From positions 1 to 13,695 of the forward strand of contig CAWBPN010000005.1 in assembly GCA_963790715.1 (NCBI GenBank): DNA of 13,695 bases, written 5' to 3'. Origin of the DNA: DCFW01 sp963790715 (GTDB lineage: Bacteria > Bacteroidota > Bacteroidia > Bacteroidales > Bacteroidaceae). The notes beneath the pieces were generated by a model, which was not told the origin of the DNA, ran no database searches, and saw nothing but the letters and a program-made list of their open reading frames with translations. Shown here in pieces: positions 1-7,106 of this stretch (the first letter of the stretch is position 1; each line of letters starts with the position of its first letter). The translations under genes and the position numbers were made by a program.

Positions 1-56
1 AAAAAAATAGATTTATAATATAACATTCAATTGACTTATAAAAAGGTAAACACATA

Positions 57-480
57 TCATTTCGCATCCTTATCATTCCTGCTTCTCTTCCACATAGATA
101 CTGAGAGCCATTCATAACATATTGTCAATAGATTTTGGAACAACTCCACTACGGATTGCAGGTTCACTTGCTCTTTATTTATCTTTATGCCGTTACTTAG
201 CTTCATCGCCAAATGTTCCACTGTAATTTTATCTGCTTGTGATATTTTACTAAGAATTGGAGTATTCGTCTATTCAACTAACACTTTGATTGGAAAAACT
301 TTTAGCTCTTCCTGAAATTCTTTGTGTAAACTCGTTTTGTTTTCTCTATAACAACTTATGAACTTCGAGTATTCCAATCCTTCTTTAAAACAGTAATGTT
401 CTATTGACATTTCTTTGGGAACTACCTCCAGCTTGGTAACGAGAGAGGAAGTTTGAATAAAATTCACTCTGTGCTGACAT
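57..480 (-). pseudogene. IS66-type transposase accessory gene (orfA/TnpA-like) remnant
   Basis: This is a decayed small helper gene of the type found at the 5' end of IS66-family elements. Read on the minus strand from the ATG at 480, one frame gives MSAQSEFYSNFLSRYQAGGS. The reading then has to shift one frame, where it continues as MSIEHYCFKEGLEYSKF followed by ISCYREN. This fits the usual helix-turn-helix pattern of these proteins: an FxxxYQxxG stretch, then 'S-x-E-x-Y-C-x-x-x-G-x-x-Y-x-x-F'. A TAG stop at 270-272 interrupts the frame, but past it the same frame gives HLAMKLSNGIKINKEQVNLQ and a Leu-rich end. That matches the family's C-terminal 'LSNG-I' strand. So there is one frameshift and one stop, and no intact reading. 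No transposase gene follows; the bases below about 110 could hold a scrap of tnpB but this is not convincing. The family call rests on motif memory, not a search. Confidence 0.55.
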
Positions 481-580
481 AATCTTTAATGGTTTAATTT
501 TATCTTTCACAAAGTTCTCACATTTATCTTTTCCTCACAATATCCATACAATGAGTGCTTACTACAATTGTTGATAAAAA

Positions 581-1588
581 TTATTTACTGCTTTTCCCAT
601 AAAATAAGAAGCTTAATATTTTAGATACCTGAATTATTTTTGCGAAAAAGCAGCAAAAATAACAGATGATAGCCGCTATTATTGTAGATAACAAGAATAA
701 TATGAAAGGATTTAGATTATTTAAAACCGTGAAATTATAACCAATATCTAGTATACACCAATGAGTCACATAAATAGCTAAAGAATAACGTCCGAATAAT
801 GATAATGACTTGCTTAAAAAATTTTCCCATTGTCCTTTTATAGTTATATTTAATAGTGTTATAAATATAGATGATGAGATCATTACTTTTTCTATGTCAT
901 ATAAATGACTTCCATTATTTATAAACTTCCAATGAGTTACCAATACAAGAAAAGTAATAAAAAATATACTAAATACTTTATCAGATAAAATTATTGTTTT
1001 TATAATTTCATACTTGGAAATAAAAACTCCTAGATAAAAAATACCTGCATACATTACCGAATTAATATTTTCTATTTTTAAATATGCCATTAATCCATAT
1101 AAAAGTGTCACAATTACAAATAAAATGATATCCTTAAATATATTCAGTATATCCTTTTTAAAGTTGATAATATTTGAGGACCAATCATATATGCCATATA
1201 TTATTAATATAATGAACAATGTTTTTAAGAACCATAACCCGGGATGAAAGATTACGTTATTCAGATCATTTAATGATATTTTCAGCCACAATATTTGCAA
1301 GAAAAATTTATTAACTATTAATGTCCAAAAAAGCAATGGAATACATAAAGCATAAAATTTTTTTTTAACAAAGAACAAGTATTCTTTCAATTTTGAAATG
1401 CAAGAAGTTTTAGCAGTAATATATCCGCTTATTGCAAAAAATAGAGGCATATGAAAACTATATATAAAATTTAATAGTGGATTTCTTGCATATAAAGAGT
1501 CATTAGTTTGTATTAAATGCCCAATAACTACTAAAAGAATCGCTAATCCTCTAATTTGATCTACATATTCTAATCTCTTAATTCTCAT
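581..1588 (-). CDS. membrane O-acyltransferase (acyltransferase family 3), capsule/polysaccharide modification
   Basis: This is an integral-membrane acyltransferase of the OafA/NodX-like family 3, which typically transfers O-acetyl or succinyl groups to surface sugars. The N-terminus RLEYVDQIRGLAILLVVIGH carries the family's conserved Arg and His (about residues 13 and 24 from this start). It is followed by 'SFHMPLFFAISGYI', the usual second conserved stretch. About ten hydrophobic segments follow, ending in a short basic tail. The start chosen is the ATG at 1588, giving 335 aa, because the family motif then begins almost at once as is usual. The ATG at 1609 adds seven residues and cannot be excluded; no clear Shine-Dalgarno sequence marks either. 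It is the last gene of the minus-strand polysaccharide cluster, and about 60 bp separate it from the decayed gene upstream. It appears intact, unlike most of its neighbours. The sugar acceptor cannot be told. Confidence 0.88.
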   Translation of the reverse strand: MRIKRLEYVDQIRGLAILLVVIGHLIQTNDSLYARNPLLNFIYSFHMPLFFAISGYITAKTSCISKLKEYLFFVKKKFYALCIPLLFWTLIVNKFFLQILWLKISLNDLNNVIFHPGLWFLKTLFIILIIYGIYDWSSNIINFKKDILNIFKDIILFVIVTLLYGLMAYLKIENINSVMYAGIFYLGVFISKYEIIKTIILSDKVFSIFFITFLVLVTHWKFINNGSHLYDIEKVMISSSIFITLLNITIKGQWENFLSKSLSLFGRYSLAIYVTHWCILDIGYNFTVLNNLNPFILFLLSTIIAAIICYFCCFFAKIIQVSKILSFLFYGKSSK

Positions 1589-1649
1589 AATTATGAAATT
1601 TATAAACATTTATATGCTCTTTTACTCATAGCTCTCATATAATATCTGC

Positions 1650-1930
1650 TTAATTAACTGATTTATATTTTGATTTAATTGAACCATCATCTTCATACAA
1701 TATCCAATCTTTATGGTAATGGTAAAGATGCCAAAAATTACTAGATCAGACTTTAATTCCTTTGTTTAATAACGCAGACTTATATGAAGGTGAACTTCTA
1801 CTTGTAATCAATAAATCCGCATAAACAAAATGTAGAAACGTCTCTTTTGCTTCTATATTCAAACACCAATGTATGTTAGGCTCATTTTTAAATTCTGTAT
1901 AATCATCTTCACCCACTTGTGAGAATAAAT
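1650..1930 (-). pseudogene. 3' fragment of a polysaccharide-biosynthesis gene (glycosyltransferase-like)
   Basis: Minus-strand frame running out of the rfbH fragment. It reads LFSQVGEDDYTEFKNEPNIH, then HWCLNIEAKETFLHFVYAD, then LLITSRSSPSYKSALLNKGI. This matches a C-terminal pattern I know from capsule-locus proteins: a hydrophobic strand plus 'S-x-G', 'x-L-N-x-x-x-x-x-T-F', then 'A-D-x-L-I-x-S-x-S-S-x-S-Y-x-x-A-L-L'. These are usually annotated as glycosyltransferases or hypothetical proteins; the family is uncertain. A TGA at 1746-1748 stops the frame after GIKV, but the same frame goes on as SSNFWHLYHYHKDWILYEDD to a TAA at 1650-1652. The 'FWH...W' continuation is also typical of the family, so the TGA is a premature stop. 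The 5' part is missing: the homologous reading begins right at the rfbH junction, in another frame. The fragment is most likely non-functional debris of a deletion. Confidence 0.6.
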
Positions 1931-2655
1931 AAAGGGTCATTAGTGTAAACGGCTCCGCCTTCACCCATTGTCATGTGATGTGGTGGATAAAAACTACTGG
2001 TACCTATATCTCCGATAGTTCCTGCCTTTTTCCATTCGCCGTCAATGAAATATTCGCTTCCCAGTGCATCGCAATTATCTTCGATTAGCCATAGATTATG
2101 CTTGCGGCAAAAATCCACTACAACCTGTACATCGAATGGGTTACCTAATGAATGGGCTATCATCACAGCTTTTGTTTTGGGGCTATATGCATCTTCTAAT
2201 TTTGATGCATCGATATTGTATTCAGGTATTGTCATGTCTATAAAGACCGGAATCAAGCCGTATTGTACAATAGGAGCTACGGTGGTTGGAAATCCTGCTG
2301 CGACTGTAATAACTTCATCGCCTCTGTGCAGTTGCCTGTCACCTAATTCTTGCGCTGTGAGTGTCATAAGTGCAACAAGGTTGGCTGATGAGCCTGAGTT
2401 AACCAATGAGCAGAACTTAATACCTAACCATTTGGCAAAGTTCGTTTCAAACTTATGTGCCCAAGGACCTGCCGTTAACCAAAAATCTAGTGATGCGTCA
2501 ACCAAGTTTACCATTTCTGCGTCGTCAAAATAACGTCCGCCATAATTGATTCTTGTTGTGCCAGGGATAAATTCTTGTTTTACACCATGAACTTCTTTAT
2601 AGTACTCACGTGTCAGGTCTAGAATCTTTTTCTTAAGTTCTTCTTTCTTTGACAT
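1909..2655 (-). pseudogene. rfbH: truncated RfbH-type CDP-4-keto-6-deoxyglucose 3-dehydrase
   Basis: This is the N-terminal half of RfbH (E1), the PLP and [2Fe-2S] enzyme that removes the 3-hydroxyl of CDP-4-keto-6-deoxyglucose on the way to 3,6-dideoxyhexoses. The fold is DegT/DnrJ/EryC1. Visible motifs are NSGSSANLVAL at residues 87-97, the AGFPTTVAP substrate strand, and EDNCDALGS around Cys195. At 222-234 the motif YPPHHMTMGEGG has His226 where ordinary aminotransferases have the PLP lysine, which is the hallmark of this dehydrase group. The match ends at AVYTNDPLF (residue 243). After four more codons (ILTSG) a TGA stops it at 248 aa, against about 440 normally. The C-terminal cysteine cluster that holds the iron-sulphur centre is therefore absent. 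It lies 42 bp downstream of wzc in the same operon. The usual partner genes (cytidylyltransferase, 4,6-dehydratase, E3 reductase) are not in the window. The start at 2655 gives a natural RfbH N-terminus. Confidence 0.85.
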
Positions 2656-2697
2656 ATAAATTATTTATTTTTGGTATAAATATCTTCACTATCTTTC

Positions 2698-5115
2698 TTA
2701 TTCTTCCAAGTATTTATCATAGTAATAGTAGTGCGAACCATATTTATGATAGCCATACTTATGGTAACCGTATTTGCTATTGAATTCTATGGCATTGAGA
2801 AGCATCGTCAAACGATTGAATTTATGCTCTGTATACATATTTTCTATTTCCGGAATTAATCTACGGTCAAACTGGCCACAACGTGCAATAAAGATGGTGA
2901 TATCTGCTACCTTACTGATTATTGACGTATCCGCTACTATGTTAATCGGCGGACAATCTAGCAATATGTAATCGTAATTCTTTTGAAGAATGCTTATCAT
3001 TTCCTCTAATCGTTTACTTGAAAGTAACTCTGTAGGATCAGGCGGCATGGTGCCTACAGGAATTACATCCAAATTCTTATGTAAAGAATCTTTTATTATT
3101 ATTTTATTCAAATCATCAATTTGCTCACCCAAATAATTCGATATCCCTTTTTTAGGCGATTTTATAATTCTGCTAAGCGAAGCTTTACGCAAATCAAGGT
3201 CAACGATTACTATGCGTCTGTCATTTATGGCCATGCTTAAGGCGAGATTTATACTAACGAAGGTTTTTCCACTATCTGCATTGAATGAGGTAAACATTAA
3301 TACCTTGTTCGATGTGCGAAGTTGATGTGTCATAAAGTCTATATTAGTACGCACGATACGGAATGCCTCATTAATACTGTCGCGGCTATTTTCTTTCACG
3401 ACTATTTTTATATTATCTCCTTTCGTCCTTTTTTTCATTCCTAACTTGAATCTCTTTTTATTACCATCAACAAAAGGTATTTCGCCTACGAACGGTAATG
3501 TAAGCTGCTTTAAATCTTCTTTCCCCTGAATAAATGTATCTAATAATTTTTCTCTGATATTTATTATTATTATCGGTATTAATAAAGCCAATAAAAATGC
3601 GATAAGGTACACTTTTGTTCCTTCCGGGAAAGTTGGTGAATCCGGACCTGCCGGAGGCGAAATTATTCGTGTGTTATAGGCAGTGAAAGCTTCGGAAAGC
3701 TGGTTCTCTTCACGTTTTTGAAGCAGATAAAGATAAAGTTGCTCTTTTACTTTTTGTTGTCGCTCCACTGAAAGCAAATAACGGGCTTGCTTTGGATTGG
3801 ATGCTATTTGTTTTTTTGTCTGTGATTCATTGGATTGTAAATTATCAACTTGCGCATTCAATGTTGCGATTAGATTATATATTGAGCGAATAATCGCCTG
3901 ATGCATCGATGTAATCGAGCGGTTCATGTCTTTTATCAAAGGATTGCTCTCTCCGCTGTTCTTGATAAGATTATTCCGCTGCAAAAGCAGCAGGTTGTAA
4001 TTTTCAATTTGTGTTTCTACATTGGAATTAGTCAAACCTTCGTTTGCAGGGAGCAATTTATTTTTATTCTTACCGGAATTTATATATTTGTATATAAACT
4101 GTGCAACGGATAATTGATTGTCGAGCTCCAATAATTTTTCTTTGTTAGTAGAAGTCTCCGTCATGAACATATCCGATGCTGCATCGACATCAGGTATTAA
4201 ATTCTTGCTTTTGAAATTTGATATGTTATTATCTACATTGCTCAGTTCTTTTTCAATAACGCCCAATCGCCCATCTATAAATTGCGAGGTGCTTATGGCT
4301 ATTTGGTTTTTGTCTTTTATCCAACTTAGGTTATATACATGAATAAGCATGTTCAGTATATCTTCAGCTCGTTTTGGCGATGTGTTTTTCATAGTTAAAT
4401 CAATGATGCTAGATTTATCGTCTTGCAACGAGCCTTCCAGTTTTGCATTATAATTGTTTGCTACGCTTTGCAAACTGCTTTTTGCGAAACGGATGGGTCT
4501 ATGGATGTATTGATTTAATGAGACCGTGGTAGGCTCAATGATGATCGATCCTGCCGGGGTCTTAACAGGGAGATAGAATGTACCTTCTATTTCGTTGTCT
4601 TTACCATCACCGTCAGGAACAAAATCGGTAAGTATATATTTGTTGTTCGATATTAATTCAATATCGAATTGAAAGTTGCTATTGTCATCATTATGATTAA
4701 GTACAACCTGTACCGGATTCTTTTTATACAAATCTTCCATCCTCAATCCTTCACGTACGGTATATACCTCATCCAAGTTCAGAAGTTTAACAACGTCTTT
4801 CATCAAAATAGGAGATTTGATAGTTGAAAGTTCGTTATTGACATTTGTGTTTGACTGAAAGATACCCATGTCTTCGAATTCGTTAACTTCAGAATTCGTA
4901 GGATTCCCGTTTTTCGAATCATCCTTGATCAATACACTTAATGTTCGTGAATATACAGGAGATGTTTTTTTTAGATAAATAAACGCAATAAACATACATG
5001 CAACGATACTTATAATAAACCATTTCCAATAAGAAGTGTATTTATATAGTAAATCAAGAATATTGGTTGAGTTGTCTATATTATTGTTTTGTTGAGTCTT
5101 ACTATCCTTTTGCAT
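2698..5115 (-). CDS. wzc: Wzc-like polysaccharide co-polymerase / BY-type tyrosine autokinase
   Basis: An 805-aa inner-membrane protein that regulates chain length and export of capsule or exopolysaccharide with Wza. The N-terminal Wzz domain has a first membrane helix at about residues 33-49 (WFIISIVACMFIAF) and a long periplasmic region with coiled-coil stretches. A second membrane helix lies at about 503-521 (VYLIAFLLALLIPIIIINI). The cytoplasmic BY-kinase domain follows. Its Walker A is SFNADSGKTFVSINLA (about 610), its Walker A' is IVIVDLDLRKASLSR (about 637), and its Walker B is YDYILLDCPPINIVADTS (about 718). The Walker A has NADSGKT where many homologues have PGEGKT. The C-terminus is a tyrosine-rich tail made of tandem Lys-Tyr-Gly-(Tyr/Ser)-His units followed by four tyrosines, the usual autophosphorylation cluster. 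It starts 13 bp after the export-protein frame ends, so the two are almost certainly one operon. It looks intact although its export partner is frameshifted. Confidence 0.95.
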   Translation of the reverse strand: MQKDSKTQQNNNIDNSTNILDLLYKYTSYWKWFIISIVACMFIAFIYLKKTSPVYSRTLSVLIKDDSKNGNPTNSEVNEFEDMGIFQSNTNVNNELSTIKSPILMKDVVKLLNLDEVYTVREGLRMEDLYKKNPVQVVLNHNDDNSNFQFDIELISNNKYILTDFVPDGDGKDNEIEGTFYLPVKTPAGSIIIEPTTVSLNQYIHRPIRFAKSSLQSVANNYNAKLEGSLQDDKSSIIDLTMKNTSPKRAEDILNMLIHVYNLSWIKDKNQIAISTSQFIDGRLGVIEKELSNVDNNISNFKSKNLIPDVDAASDMFMTETSTNKEKLLELDNQLSVAQFIYKYINSGKNKNKLLPANEGLTNSNVETQIENYNLLLLQRNNLIKNSGESNPLIKDMNRSITSMHQAIIRSIYNLIATLNAQVDNLQSNESQTKKQIASNPKQARYLLSVERQQKVKEQLYLYLLQKREENQLSEAFTAYNTRIISPPAGPDSPTFPEGTKVYLIAFLLALLIPIIIINIREKLLDTFIQGKEDLKQLTLPFVGEIPFVDGNKKRFKLGMKKRTKGDNIKIVVKENSRDSINEAFRIVRTNIDFMTHQLRTSNKVLMFTSFNADSGKTFVSINLALSMAINDRRIVIVDLDLRKASLSRIIKSPKKGISNYLGEQIDDLNKIIIKDSLHKNLDVIPVGTMPPDPTELLSSKRLEEMISILQKNYDYILLDCPPINIVADTSIISKVADITIFIARCGQFDRRLIPEIENMYTEHKFNRLTMLLNAIEFNSKYGYHKYGYHKYGSHYYYYDKYLEE

Positions 5116-5128
5116 GGTCTCGATTTAT

Positions 5129-5948
5129 TTATTTAAAAATTAATACTCCTATTGTGGTGAGAAATGACGCGATTGAAAGCCACAGTGATACTGATTTAAC
5201 ATTGTTGTCATTGACAGTTGATTGTCCGGCACGCGTTGAATTAGGCCTTACATATATTATGTCGTTTTGCTTAAGGTTATATACAGGCGAATCGAAAAGC
5301 TTATTTGTTCGAAGATCCACATCGTATGTCGTACGTTGACCGTTTTCTTCACGAATAACCAACACAGAGTCACGGCGTCCGTATATCGTTAAATCTCCGG
5401 ATTTACTTATGGCTTCCAATAAATTGATTTGATCCCGGTCAATTGATATTTGTCCCGGATGGGCAACTTCTCCCAATACTGAGATGTGTAGATTTAAAAA
5501 ATTAACGGTAACCACCGGATCAAGTATCAGATTCTTTTTTATCAAACTGCTCTTTGATTAATGATGATATTTGATATTTTGTCATCCCCTCAACGTGTAT
5601 TTTTCCTAATACAGGAAAGTCGATATTACCTTCATTATCAACTGTGTATGATGCTATATCGCCATTCGTTTGAAAAAGATTTGTTGCAGCCGCACTGCCT
5701 GAAGAACCGGTTGTAGTACCGGCATAGCTGCTTACTCGAGGCAGATTGAACATTGCAGCGAGTTGCGGGTCTTTACTTGATACTATAATGGATATATTAT
5801 CTTTATCCTGAGTTACAATATCATTTTCTGTAACTTTTTGTATTGGTTTTTGCGCAATATCCTGCAAATACACTATTTTTCTGGTAGTATTGCATGAAGT
5901 GAATGCTAATGCTATGATGATAGCAATTAGTGATACTTTAAGTTTCAT
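5129..5948 (-). pseudogene. wza: Wza-like polysaccharide export lipoprotein, split by a 1-nt frameshift
   Basis: Outer-membrane polysaccharide export protein of the Bacteroides capsule type, which exports polymer with Wzc. The 5' part (5520-5948, 142 aa) has a lipoprotein signal, MKLKVSLIAIIIALAFTSC, with the acylated Cys at residue 19, then the Poly_export domain ending ...TKYQISSLIKEQFDKKESDT-stop. The 3' part (5129-5545, 138 aa) contains DPVVTVNFLNLHISVLGEV, an SLBB domain (QINLLEAISKSGDLTIYGRR) and a C-terminal membrane segment (LWLSIASFLTTIGVLIFK). The two frames overlap between 5520 and 5545. Dropping one base from the TTT or the A6 run at about 5533-5540 restores a continuous protein reading ...SSLIKEQ-(L/F)-(I/D)-KKNLILDPVV..., about 270 aa, the normal size. 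The shift is therefore a single extra base. It could be a true mutation, a slippage site or an assembly error. It is the first gene of the minus-strand operon. Confidence 0.9.
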
Positions 5949-5984
5949 ATAAAATGTATAATTATTTAATACTATTTTCTCGTA

Positions 5985-6062
5985 CTGTATAAAATAAAAG
6001 CCATTTTGCTATCGCAGCAAAAGTGGCTTAAATATTTTGTAAAAGCAGATGTTTATTAACAT
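5985..6062 (-). terminator. stem-loop unit 1 in capsule leader, terminator-like
   Basis: On the plus strand, AAGCCATTTTGCT (5998-6010) pairs with AGCAAAAGTGGCTT (6016-6029). This gives a 13-bp stem with one bulged G and a 5-nt loop. Read on the minus strand, the stem is followed by TTTTATTTTAT, as in an intrinsic terminator. It lies about 40 bp before the wza start codon, so it would stop transcription inside the leader unless countered. A second small dyad, ATGTT....AACAT (6049-6062), precedes it on the minus strand. Unit 2 has the same order of elements. Confidence 0.6.
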
Positions 6063-6171
6063 AGCTTATTTTGATTATAATGCTTACATTAATATTTTTC
6101 TTTTGTATGTAGTTCATTTTTTTCATTTTCAACATTGTTTATATTATTTTTCTAGAAATTCAAGCATAAAA

Positions 6172-6246
6172 GATTAAAAAGCTCTTCCGCTGTCACAGCG
6201 AAAGGAGCTCAAGTAGTTTGTAAAGCGATAAGATGTATTTGAACAT
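6172..6246 (-). terminator. stem-loop unit 2 in capsule leader, terminator-like
   Basis: AGCTCTTCCGCTG (6180-6192) pairs with CAGCGAAAGGAGCT (6196-6209), with one mismatch and one bulged G. On the minus strand it is followed by TTTTTAATCTTTT. Its flanking sequence TTTGTAAAG...AGATGTAT..GAACAT is related to that of unit 1, about 182 bp closer to wza, and a small dyad GATGT...ACATC again precedes the main stem. The two units are diverged copies that keep their pairing, which argues for function as RNA. Confidence 0.55.
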
Positions 6247-6391
6247 CACTATCTACGATAAAAATTGATTTATTATTTAATTTATGTATTTATCAGGCGG
6301 TTATATTTTATTAAGATCTATCATATCTGTGCAATAAAGACAAGCTTTGATGCGAATTTGTGAACATAATTATTTTGTAGTCATTGATTAT

Positions 6392-6417
6392 TTAATTGAC
6401 TGGAATGAGCCAATTAA
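6392..6417. promoter_or_regulatory. dyad module A, TTAATTG...CAATTAA
   Basis: TTAATTG (6392-6398) and CAATTAA (6411-6417) are perfect 7-bp inverted arms. They are followed directly by GAT, AGAATCG and the AATCGTTTTA array. The same order of elements recurs at module B (6564-6620), so this is one of two related protein-binding-type modules. The binding protein is unknown. Confidence 0.4.
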
Positions 6418-6422
6418 GATAG

Positions 6423-6482
6423 AATCGTTTTATGAATCGTTTTAATAAAAAATATAATCGTTTTATGAATCGTTTTAATAAA
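6423..6482. repeat. exact 27-bp tandem direct repeat containing four AATCGTTTTA boxes
   Basis: Positions 6423-6449 and 6456-6482 are identical over 27 bp, with a 6-bp spacer and a period of 33. Each copy carries AATCGTTTTA twice, 12 bp apart, so boxes start at 6423, 6435, 6456 and 6468. Further copies lie at 6611 (AATCGTCTTA, one change) and 6915 (exact). Such iterated short boxes suggest binding sites for a regulator, or arm-type sites for the nearby recombinase. This is inference. Confidence 0.75.
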
Positions 6483-6563
6483 TATCAGATTGAAAATAGC
6501 ACACCCTATAGGTATACCGATAGAATAAGCTCTTACGACATTCAATAAGCTTATTTAAATATT

Positions 6564-6620
6564 TTAATTGATTGTGATTGGCCGGGACCGGTCAATTAAG
6601 ATTATTGTAGAATCGTCTTA
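6564..6620. promoter_or_regulatory. dyad module B with strong central palindrome and AATCGTCTTA box
   Basis: Outer arms TTAATTGA (6564-6571) and TCAATTAA (6592-6599) enclose TTGGCCGG-GA-CCGGTCAA (6578-6595), a near-perfect GC-rich palindrome in an otherwise AT-rich stretch. AAGAT, AGAATCG and an AATCGTCTTA box follow, in the same order as module A. The GA centre is too short for an RNA hairpin loop, so a DNA-binding dimer site is likelier than an RNA structure. Confidence 0.45.
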
Positions 6621-6657
6621 ATTGAGATTATAAATAATATTTAAGTATATGATACGC

Positions 6658-6675
6658 AGGTAATCAAAATTACCT
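6658..6675 (-). promoter_or_regulatory. palindrome overlapping a possible -7 box
   Basis: AGGTAAT-CAAA-ATTACCT is a perfect 7-bp inverted repeat. On the minus strand its centre reads TAATTTTG (6665-6672), matching the Bacteroides -7 consensus TAnnTTTG. No good -33 TTTG lies 19-21 bp upstream. If used, it would drive transcription toward wza with a leader of roughly 700 nt containing both stem-loop units, and a dimer bound at the palindrome would block it. Low certainty. Confidence 0.25.
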
Positions 6676-6767
6676 TCTATCATTAATTAAATATTCTTTT
6701 TTATAGGGTTAATGTATTAATTGTTGCAATTATATAATGCAGGACAATTAATAATTTTATTTTCATA

Positions 6768-6830
6768 ACAGTATAGAGATCTTTTCGCGTTTATTTTATA
6801 CTGTTTAGCAAACGCCTATGTTTTGTAGGC
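6768..6830. other. cluster of overlapping, mutually exclusive hairpins
   Basis: Three perfect dyads interlock. ACAGTATA (6768-6775) pairs with TATACTGT (6797-6804). GCGTTT (6787-6792) pairs with AAACGC (6810-6815). GCCTA (6814-6818) pairs with TAGGC (6826-6830). The second arm set begins inside the loop of the first, and the third overlaps the second by two bases. Such overlap would give alternative RNA folds, but no known riboswitch consensus is recognised. Confidence 0.35.
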
Positions 6831-7091
6831 ATGTATTTATGTTATAAATGACAAAATATAAATGCCATTATTAAACATGTTCTAAGTAGAAATTTATATT
6901 ATTCATGTGATTTTAATCGTTTTAAAATTGTTATTATTTAGAATTGAATATAGAGACATTAATAATTATAATGTACTTTATTGGTTATATCAGGAAATTT
7001 CTAATACATGAAAAATTCTTCCCCTTCCTGTAGATTTTTGTATCAATCCACAGATAAGTCAAGAACGTTAAGGAAAAAGTTTTTCTATACT

Positions 7092-7106
7092 ACCTCTGTA
7101 CAAGAG
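7092..7106 (+). repeat. left arm of 15-bp perfect inverted repeat (candidate recombination site)
   Basis: ACCTCTGTACAAGAG is the exact reverse complement of 7295-7309. The arm is itself a partial dyad, CTCT-GTACA-AGAG, which resembles the layout of tyrosine-recombinase core sites: short inverted arms around a 5-7 bp crossover region. It lies 173 bp past the recombinase stop codon. Confidence 0.6.

Noticed and set aside
1..110. A tnpB start (MNGSQYLCGREAGMIRM...) after the IS66-type remnant
   Set aside because: A few residues fall in a plausible pattern, but the reading is too short and too degraded to support as a separate gene.
2045..2533. A 162-codon open frame on the plus strand
   Set aside because: It lies wholly antisense to the well-conserved rfbH fragment, has no recognisable family or start context, and its length is explained by the coding frame opposite.
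5533..5541. Programmed ribosomal -1 frameshift site at A6G in wza
   Set aside because: The A-run is not in the phase needed for a -1 slip, and a +1 (or -2) change is required to join the two halves; a simple indel or polymerase slippage is a better explanation.
6423..6482. The 27-bp direct repeats as a CRISPR array
   Set aside because: Only two copies with a 6-bp spacer, no cas gene, and internal sub-repeats; not a CRISPR layout.
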